64,000 nt of DNA from Paracoccus saliphilus (lineage in GTDB: Bacteria; Pseudomonadota; Alphaproteobacteria; Rhodobacterales; Rhodobacteraceae). The stretch covers positions 1,674,001 to 1,738,000 of the forward strand of contig NZ_CP067140.1 of NCBI RefSeq assembly GCF_028553805.1, read 5' to 3'. The position numbers and the translations under genes are program-made. Shown here one piece after another: positions 58,924 to 64,000 of the stretch (position 1 is the stretch's first letter; every line of letters starts with the position of its first letter). Under the pieces are notes generated by a model that was not told the DNA's origin, made no database searches, and saw only the letters and a program-made list of their open reading frames with translations.

Positions 58924-59510
58924 GCCTGTAACCTTCTGGCCAGCCCAAGCAGGATTCGCGCCGTCGCACCCCACAGGTAATAGGGCCCGTGCGGCGCGGC
59001 ATGATAACTGCGCCAACCGCCACGCCAGCGCCTTTGCTCGATGCGGTAGAGCGTGGGGTCGGAGATATGGGCGAAGGGCAGGGTAAAGACCTCCTCCACC
59101 TCGCCGGGTTCGGCGATGGGGATGAAGCTGCCACGGATGATGCCCAGCACCGGGGTCATGGCAAAGCTGGTAACCGTCCGATGCGGAGGCAGTGTCCCGA
59201 TCAGATCGACCTGCGCCGGGTCCAGTCCGACCTCCTCGCGCGCCTCGCGCAGGGCGGCGGCGATTTCATCGGTGTCGCCGGGATCGACCTTGCCGCCGGG
59301 CAAGGCGATCTGGCCGGGATGGTGCCGCAGCCCCGAGGCGCGTTTCGTCAGCACCAGCCGCCCGTCATCCTCGTGAAATGCCGCCAGCACACCGGCGGGC
59401 CGCAAGGGCGTGTCGGGTGGTGCCGCATCGTTCAGCTCGTAATCCGAACTGGGCTCTGCCGCCACCGACAGGGCCGCGCGAAGACGTTCCTCGGACCATT
59501 TCAAAGTCAC
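58920..59510 (-). CDS. CoA pyrophosphatase-type NUDIX hydrolase
   Basis: A 196-aa protein. The CoA-type motif LTKRASGLRHHPGQIALPGG precedes the Nudix box GGKVDPGDTDEIAAALREAR and REEVGL. This marks the NudL/YeaB group, which cleaves CoA and its derivatives. The start is GTG 59510, overlapping the hslO stop as GTGA; no ATG suits the N-terminus. Confidence 0.87.
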   Translation of the reverse strand: MTLKWSEERLRAALSVAAEPSSDYELNDAAPPDTPLRPAGVLAAFHEDDGRLVLTKRASGLRHHPGQIALPGGKVDPGDTDEIAAALREAREEVGLDPAQVDLIGTLPPHRTVTSFAMTPVLGIIRGSFIPIAEPGEVEEVFTLPFAHISDPTLYRIEQRRWRGGWRSYHAAPHGPYYLWGATARILLGLARRLQA

Positions 59511-60547
59511 TCGGCTGCCCTGCCTTTCCCGCTGCCTTCGTTCTCGCTGTCGAGCGGCGCGCCATCGGCATCGATGGTGGCCTCGAAGCCGAGGCTGTCG
59601 GGATCGAACTCGTAATGCGCGCCGCAGAACTGGCAATCGGCGGTAACGATACCCGCATCGGTGGTCATATGCGAGATATCCTTGGCCGAATAGATCGACA
59701 GCGTGTCGCGGACCCGCTCCGAGTTGCAAGGGCAGCCGAATTCGACCCGCTGCGTGTCGAACACCCGCGGTTCCTCTTCGTGAAACAGCCGCAAGAGCAG
59801 ATCGGTCGGGCCCACGGAAGGGCCGATCAATTCCAGCGATTCCACCGTGTCCAAGAGCAGGTTGGCACGGTTCCAATCCTCGGATTCGGCACCTTGCAGG
59901 ATATCCGATGCCTCGATCAGCCCGTCTTCCCGGCTGCTGCCATTGCCCGGCTCCATGGGTTGCCCCGGCAGGGTCTGCAGCATGACGCCACCGGCCCGCC
60001 AATGCTCCGGCTCGCCCGAGAGTTGCGAGCGGCCATGGGCCAACGAGAAGCGCGACGGCAATTGCTCGGATTGCGCGAAATAGCTTTGCGCGCAGGCGGA
60101 CAGCGATCCCCCGGCCAGGGGCGTGATGCCCTGGTAAGGCTGCATATCCGTGCCCTGATGGATGAGAATGGCGAAATAACCTTCGCCGATCTGCTCGAAC
60201 GGGGGGCGGTCGTCCAGCCGGTCCGCGTCGAAACTGGCCCAGGCGCGGATCTGGGCGGGTTCGTCGTCGGCCGTCGGGGCGAAGTAATCGGCGGCGATAG
60301 TGCGAACCGCACCGTTGCCGCGAACCTGGAGGCTCAGTTTCCAGCGCAGCTTGATGGTGGGACCGATCAAGGCGGCCAGCGATGCCAGATCGGCCACGAG
60401 AGCGCTGACCGCAGCGGGATAGTTGTGGCGCGACAGGATATGATCCAGCACACCATCCAGCCGCGCGATTCGGCCGCGGATATCCGAACGGTCGAGCTGA
60501 AAGGGCAGGACCGTATCGTCCCAGGCAATCTGGTTGATCTTGTTCAT
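59507..60547 (-). CDS. hslO: redox-regulated chaperone Hsp33
   Basis: A 346-aa holdase activated by oxidation. The zinc cysteines are in FGCPCNSERV (C-x-C) and DCQFCGAHYEF (C-x2-C) near the C-terminus; the N-terminal substrate domain carries the GGSLSACAQSYFAQSEQLPS segment. The length is above E. coli Hsp33 (about 290) because of internal and C-terminal extensions, common in alphaproteobacteria. It is the first gene of the operon; the promoter resembles an RpoH type. Confidence 0.94.
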   Translation of the reverse strand: MNKINQIAWDDTVLPFQLDRSDIRGRIARLDGVLDHILSRHNYPAAVSALVADLASLAALIGPTIKLRWKLSLQVRGNGAVRTIAADYFAPTADDEPAQIRAWASFDADRLDDRPPFEQIGEGYFAILIHQGTDMQPYQGITPLAGGSLSACAQSYFAQSEQLPSRFSLAHGRSQLSGEPEHWRAGGVMLQTLPGQPMEPGNGSSREDGLIEASDILQGAESEDWNRANLLLDTVESLELIGPSVGPTDLLLRLFHEEEPRVFDTQRVEFGCPCNSERVRDTLSIYSAKDISHMTTDAGIVTADCQFCGAHYEFDPDSLGFEATIDADGAPLDSENEGSGKGRAAE

Positions 60548-60570
60548 GACTGATCCTTGAAATTGCGTCA

Positions 60571-60588
60571 GGCCCGCAATTGCGGGCC
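60571..60588. repeat. perfect 18-bp palindrome in the hslO leader
   Basis: GGCCCGCAATTGCGGGCC is self-complementary throughout. It lies 24 bases upstream of hslO and just inside its predicted transcript, so it can form a hairpin (7-8 bp stem) or act as a dimeric operator. Confidence 0.5.
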
Positions 60589-60599
60589 GGGTCGCCCCC

Positions 60600-60628
60600 A
60601 ATATAGAGGTTTCACGGACGATCCCAAG
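60600..60628 (-). promoter_or_regulatory. promoter of the hslO operon, possibly heat-shock type
   Basis: On the minus strand CTTGGG (60628-60623) and TATATT (60605-60600) are 17 bases apart. CTTG at -35 recalls the RpoH promoter start of alphaproteobacteria, fitting a heat-shock chaperone; a sigma-70 reading (TTGGGA, 16 bases, TATATT) is equally possible. Confidence 0.45.
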
Positions 60629-60697
60629 GGGGCAGGGACATGCTTTCCCATGCCGGAGCTTCGCGTTAGGGATGGATCGTATCGTGAGGAGTGCTCC

Positions 60698-61165
60698 ATG
60701 ATCCCTCGTTTCGGCGCCACGCCAGAACCCGCCCGCCATTATCGGCGCCGCCCCGGTGCCTATGCGATCCTGCTGCGCGAGGGGCAGGTCTTGCTGACGC
60801 ATCAGGAGGAGCCCGAACCGGAATTCCAGTTGCCCGGTGGCGGGATCGATCCCGGTGAGGGGCCTATTTCCGCCTTGCACCGAGAGGTCATGGAGGAAAC
60901 CGGCTGGACGATCTCCACCCCCCGCCGGATCTGTGCATATCGGCGCTACTGCTATATGCCGGAATATGATCTTCATGCCGAAAAGATGTGTTCGGTCTGG
61001 CTTGCCCGACCGGTGATGCGCGTCACGGCACCGCTCGAACCCGGTCATGAGGCGCATTGGGTTTCCCTGGATCAGGCTTTGAGGCTGTTGCCCGATCCCG
61101 GCTCCAGGGCGGCGATAGAGATGGTTCCGGGGCGCCCTAGCCGCGATCGCCGCAACTGCCGTTGA
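60698..61165 (+). CDS. NUDIX hydrolase, MutT-like
   Basis: A 155-aa protein with the Nudix box GGGIDPGEGPISALHREVME and EETGW, preceded by FQLPGGG. The opening RRRPGAYAILLREGQVLLTHQ is typical of alphaproteobacterial stand-alone NUDIX proteins of unknown substrate. GAGGAG lies 7 bases before ATG 60698. Its last 29 bases overlap, antiparallel, the 3' end of the REC-SpoIIE gene. Confidence 0.88.
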   Translation: MIPRFGATPEPARHYRRRPGAYAILLREGQVLLTHQEEPEPEFQLPGGGIDPGEGPISALHREVMEETGWTISTPRRICAYRRYCYMPEYDLHAEKMCSVWLARPVMRVTAPLEPGHEAHWVSLDQALRLLPDPGSRAAIEMVPGRPSRDRRNCR

Positions 61166-62525
61166 ATTTGCATCGCGTGCAACCGAGCCGCGGCAGGGAC
61201 GGTTGGACATTCTTTTGACCGTCCTGATCCGGCGGTGGTCTCATTGTTGCGATATCCGGGCGAGTTGATCGGGGCAGACCGAACTCAACCAGCACTGCTG
61301 AACGGTCATCCCGGATCCTGCAGCCGCTGCGTTCGTCGAGTGCGAGCATCATCGCTTCGAGAAACGCGTGGCCGTGACTTCGTGAATATGCGGTCATCAG
61401 ATCCTCGAGCCCGCCATTATCCAATGAGTTGCCATCCGGATCGAAGGATTCCGTGATCCCGTCCGAGACGATGAGCATCCTTTCTCCGGGCCGCATCGTG
61501 AATTCGAGTTCGTCGAATATCGGCTTGGGAAACAGTCCGATCGGCATGCCGCCCCTGCCGAGCTGGCGAAAGCTGCCGTCTGCAGTCTGCAGGACCGGGT
61601 GCGGATGACCCGCTTGCACCATCCTGATACGGCCATTGGCATGATCGAGATCGGCATAGATCAGCGTCAGGTAGCTGTCGAAATTTTCCTCCTCCAGCAA
61701 TAGGCGGTTCAGCCGGTGGGCCAGCGCCACCGGAGTCAGGGGATCGCCACCGTCCCGTTGAGGACGCAGCACCTCGTTCAGATCGGAATCTGCCGAAAGA
61801 TGCGCCGAGAGCCTTGCCGCTACCAAGGCGGCGGCGACACCGTGGCCAGCGATATCCAGGGCAAAGATACCGACCCGGTGATCGTTGATGGGAAAGAACC
61901 CTACCAAGTCGCCACCAACCTCGCGTGCCGGACGCAGCACCATGGATATCGCCGCCTCGCCGAATTGCCCTGCATTCTCGCGCATCATCGCTTGCTGCAG
62001 CCTGCCCGCGTCGAGCAGGTCACGTTCGGCGCTGTCCTGCAGCTCTTTCAGTTGCCGCAGCAGTTTGCGCAGGCGGATGTTTTCCTGCCGCAGACCTTCC
62101 CCGATCCGCAGGTTTCGCGCACCGATCAGCAAGCGCGCCTGCAATTCCGGTCCTTTCACCGGCGTGGTCAGGAAATCGTTCATTCCCGCGTCGAGACCGG
62201 TCGCGATTTCCACCGCACCCTCCTGATGGTGGGTCAAGAGGATGACATGGCCATGGCCGCCTTGATCAATGCTGCGAAACGCGCGGCAGAACTCGACGCC
62301 CGACATGTCGGGCATCGACCAGTCGGCAATAATGAAATCCGGTTTCCGCACCTGGCAGATGGCGAGGGCTTTGACGGCTGAATCGGTCGCCTCGACATCA
62401 TAACCCGCCCGTGCCAGTTCCCGGCACTGTTCGGCCAGATCGCTGATAACCAGCACCCGCCACGCCCGCCGCCTGAAACGGCGGTCTGTCGGGGCGGATG
62501 GCAGGGATCGGTCGGCACGGTTCAT
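61137..62525 (-). CDS. response regulator with PP2C (SpoIIE) phosphatase domain
   Basis: A 462-aa signalling protein. REC domain about 20-140 with phosphoacceptor D68 in DFIIADWSMPD; coiled coil about 140-185 (RLRKLLRQLKELQDSAERDL); SpoIIE-type phosphatase about 190-415 with MVLRPAREVGGDLVGFF, ALDIAGHGVAAALVAA and VSDGITES. Such RsbU/RssB-like proteins dephosphorylate anti-anti-sigma factors in general stress or biofilm control. The C-terminal tail carries Cys in LGCTRCKFNGSCGDRG, not part of the PP2C domain, perhaps a metal site. No STAS or anti-sigma gene is adjacent. Confidence 0.88.
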   Translation of the reverse strand: MNRADRSLPSAPTDRRFRRRAWRVLVISDLAEQCRELARAGYDVEATDSAVKALAICQVRKPDFIIADWSMPDMSGVEFCRAFRSIDQGGHGHVILLTHHQEGAVEIATGLDAGMNDFLTTPVKGPELQARLLIGARNLRIGEGLRQENIRLRKLLRQLKELQDSAERDLLDAGRLQQAMMRENAGQFGEAAISMVLRPAREVGGDLVGFFPINDHRVGIFALDIAGHGVAAALVAARLSAHLSADSDLNEVLRPQRDGGDPLTPVALAHRLNRLLLEEENFDSYLTLIYADLDHANGRIRMVQAGHPHPVLQTADGSFRQLGRGGMPIGLFPKPIFDELEFTMRPGERMLIVSDGITESFDPDGNSLDNGGLEDLMTAYSRSHGHAFLEAMMLALDERSGCRIRDDRSAVLVEFGLPRSTRPDIATMRPPPDQDGQKNVQPSLPRLGCTRCKFNGSCGDRG

Positions 62526-62621
62526 GACAGGGGTCTAATCCCGTCCGCGTAAACAGGCGATGAACCCAAAGCACCAGAATCGTTATAGTTTTACGGGTTC
62601 CGCAACGAACCCTGCAGACCC

Positions 62622-63869
62622 CTACACGAGAAGCTCGGACAGTATCTCATCGCCGGTAATATCGCGATAGGCAAAGCCGGACTGGTCCAGCCGCTCGGCA
62701 AGCCGGGTCAGGCTGGCAGGGTCCGTCGTTTCGATCCCGATCAGGACCGAGCCGAAATTCCGCGCCGATTTTTTGAGGTATTCAAAGCGCGAGATATCGT
62801 CCTCCGGGCCCAGAAGCTGCAGGAAATCGCGCAGGGCCCCGGGGCGCTGCGGCATCCTGAGAACGAAATATTTCTTCACCCCGGCAAAGCGCTGCGCGCG
62901 TTCCTTGACTTCCGGAAGACGCTCGAAATCGAAATTTCCACCCGAACAGACACAGACCACCGTCTTGCCGGTCAGATCGCCAAGATCGTCCAGCACATCG
63001 ATCGCCAGCGCCCCCGCGGGTTCCAGTACGATACCCTCGGTGTTCAGCATCTCCAGCATGGTGCGGCAGATGCGGTCCTCCGGGGCGATATGTACATCCT
63101 CCGGGGTGAAACGTGACAATGTCTCGAAAGGAAGCCCGCCGATGCGCGCAACCGCCGCGCCATCGACAAAGGTATTGATCGCGGGCAGGGCGACCGGTGC
63201 GCCGGCCTGCAATGCGGCTTGCAGGCAGGCGCCACCCAACGGCTCGGCAAATGCGATCCCGGTTTGGGGTGCAGCCTCGCCCAGATAGCGCGTGACGCCC
63301 GATGACATGCCGCCGCCACCGACCGGCAAGACAACCAGATCGGGCGCGCGCCCCAGTTGTTCGAGGAATTCAAGCCCGAGGGTTGCCTGTCCCTCGATCA
63401 CGTCCGGCGCGTCGAAGGGCGACAGGAACTGCGCGTCATGTTCCTTCGCAAACGCCTGCGACGTCGAAAGGGTCTGATCGAAATAATCCCCGGTCAGGAC
63501 GATCTCGACGGCATCGCCTCCGAAAATCTGGGTCTTGTCGATCTTTTGCCTGGGCGTCGTGACCGGCATGAAGATCGTCCCCCGCGCGCCGAAATGACGG
63601 CAGGCGAATGCGACTCCCTGGGCGTGGTTACCGGCGCTGGCGCAAACGACATGCGCATTGCTGCCCGCACCGCCCGCGATAAGCTTGCGCATGGCGTTAT
63701 AGGCGCCGCGAAGCTTGTAGCTGCGGACAGGGGTCAGGTCTTCACGCTTGAGCCAGATATCGGCGCCGTATTTCGCCGACAGATGGTCGTTGCGTTGCAG
63801 CGGTGTAGGCTCGAACAGGTCGCGAAGCGCGGCCTCGGCCTGACGGACGGAGGCGACAAAATTTTCCAT
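62622..63869 (-). CDS. ilvA: threonine ammonia-lyase
   Basis: A 415-aa PLP enzyme forming 2-oxobutyrate, the first step to isoleucine. The Schiff-base Lys is in PVRSYKLRGAYNAM, the phosphate loop in VLPVGGGGMSSG, and the C-terminal regulatory domain has one ACT-like repeat (MPQRPGALRDFLQLLG). It is the short single-ACT form (about 415 aa versus about 510 for E. coli IlvA). It is preceded by the end of another minus-strand gene 38 bases upstream. Confidence 0.94.
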   Translation of the reverse strand: MENFVASVRQAEAALRDLFEPTPLQRNDHLSAKYGADIWLKREDLTPVRSYKLRGAYNAMRKLIAGGAGSNAHVVCASAGNHAQGVAFACRHFGARGTIFMPVTTPRQKIDKTQIFGGDAVEIVLTGDYFDQTLSTSQAFAKEHDAQFLSPFDAPDVIEGQATLGLEFLEQLGRAPDLVVLPVGGGGMSSGVTRYLGEAAPQTGIAFAEPLGGACLQAALQAGAPVALPAINTFVDGAAVARIGGLPFETLSRFTPEDVHIAPEDRICRTMLEMLNTEGIVLEPAGALAIDVLDDLGDLTGKTVVCVCSGGNFDFERLPEVKERAQRFAGVKKYFVLRMPQRPGALRDFLQLLGPEDDISRFEYLKKSARNFGSVLIGIETTDPASLTRLAERLDQSGFAYRDITGDEILSELLV

Positions 63870-63907
63870 GTTCGCCCCATGCCGCGAAAGAGCGGATTTG
63901 GCAAGGG

Positions 63908-64000
63908 TCAGCGCACCGGCCTGCGCCCCGAGTAGTGGCCATAGATCGTCGTGAGAAGGGATATACCGAAAACCGCCGATAGCACGGCAACAACCAACTG
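63908..64000 (-). CDS. 3' end of a membrane-protein gene, partial
   Basis: The minus-strand frame from the window end to TGA 63910-63908 encodes QLVVAVLSAVFGISLLTTIY and then GHYSGRRPVR, a C-terminal transmembrane helix with a positively charged tail. The family cannot be named from 30 residues. Its stop lies 38 bases before the ilvA start, so the two may be co-transcribed. Confidence 0.55.
   Translation of the reverse strand, partial: QLVVAVLSAVFGISLLTTIYGHYSGRRPVR

Overview
The window looks like a chromosomal segment of an alphaproteobacterium of the Rhodobacterales, most like Paracoccus and its relatives. Supporting signs are high GC with strongly GC-biased third positions, a methionine synthase split into two overlapping genes, flavin-dependent ThyX, an SdhE next to a type I aspartate aminotransferase, the rimP-nusA-ylxR-infB operon, and a dispersed intergenic hairpin element with a purine-rich GAAGAAG tail. 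I see no rRNA or tRNA gene, CRISPR array, insertion sequence, prophage or plasmid functions. The strain assignment is inference from gene content only.

Layout. 1-3.3 kb: a partial upstream gene end, a SAM methyltransferase, a TyrA-like prephenate dehydrogenase preceded by an aromatic-rich leader peptide, and manC. 3.5-5.8 kb: a Rieske oxygenase and its reductase, resembling glycine betaine demethylase GbcAB. 5.9-12.2 kb: split metH, dgt, an ErpA-type Fe-S carrier and exonuclease III. 12.3-14.7 kb: an FkbM methyltransferase remnant, a cation-diffusion transporter, a YnfA protein, and a coupled set made of a YejA-like binding protein, a 42-aa entericidin-like lipoprotein and a CsbD-like protein (14.6-16.6 kb). 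16.7-20.8 kb: a candidate small RNA, 3-hydroxybutyrate dehydrogenase, aspartate aminotransferase, sdhE, a MarR/LdtR-like regulator and glyoxalase I. 20.9-25.2 kb: thyX, then a PepSY protein-response regulator-kinase operon divergent from a second PepSY-like secreted protein. 25.3-34.9 kb: a class V aminotransferase, a coupled ABC exporter-ygfZ-dinB operon, an AtoE-type transporter and a type I secretion pair. 35-46.5 kb: secA, a parvulin, argJ, mutT, a 42-aa protein and the infB-ylxR-nusA-rimP operon with an attenuator-like leader. 46.5-54.7 kb: proline iminopeptidase, ubiG, a comF-grxC-nitrilase-marR operon, a methyltransferase-hemH pair, and two L,D-transpeptidases flanking a CAP-domain lipoprotein. 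54.7-64 kb: a tightly coupled five-gene operon hslO-nudix-cca-ABC-rlmD, a second NUDIX, a REC-SpoIIE phosphatase, ilvA and the end of a membrane-protein gene.

Most genes are housekeeping. The more unusual content lies between and inside the operons: a 14-16 codon leader peptide rich in Phe and Tyr in front of tyrA with competing hairpins and a hairpin masking the ribosome binding site; a probable sRNA with its own promoter and terminator; three small genes of 42-46 codons; a promoter plus terminator/antiterminator arrangement ahead of rimP; and a five-copy intergenic repeat family. Translational coupling by 1-8 nt overlaps is very common here.
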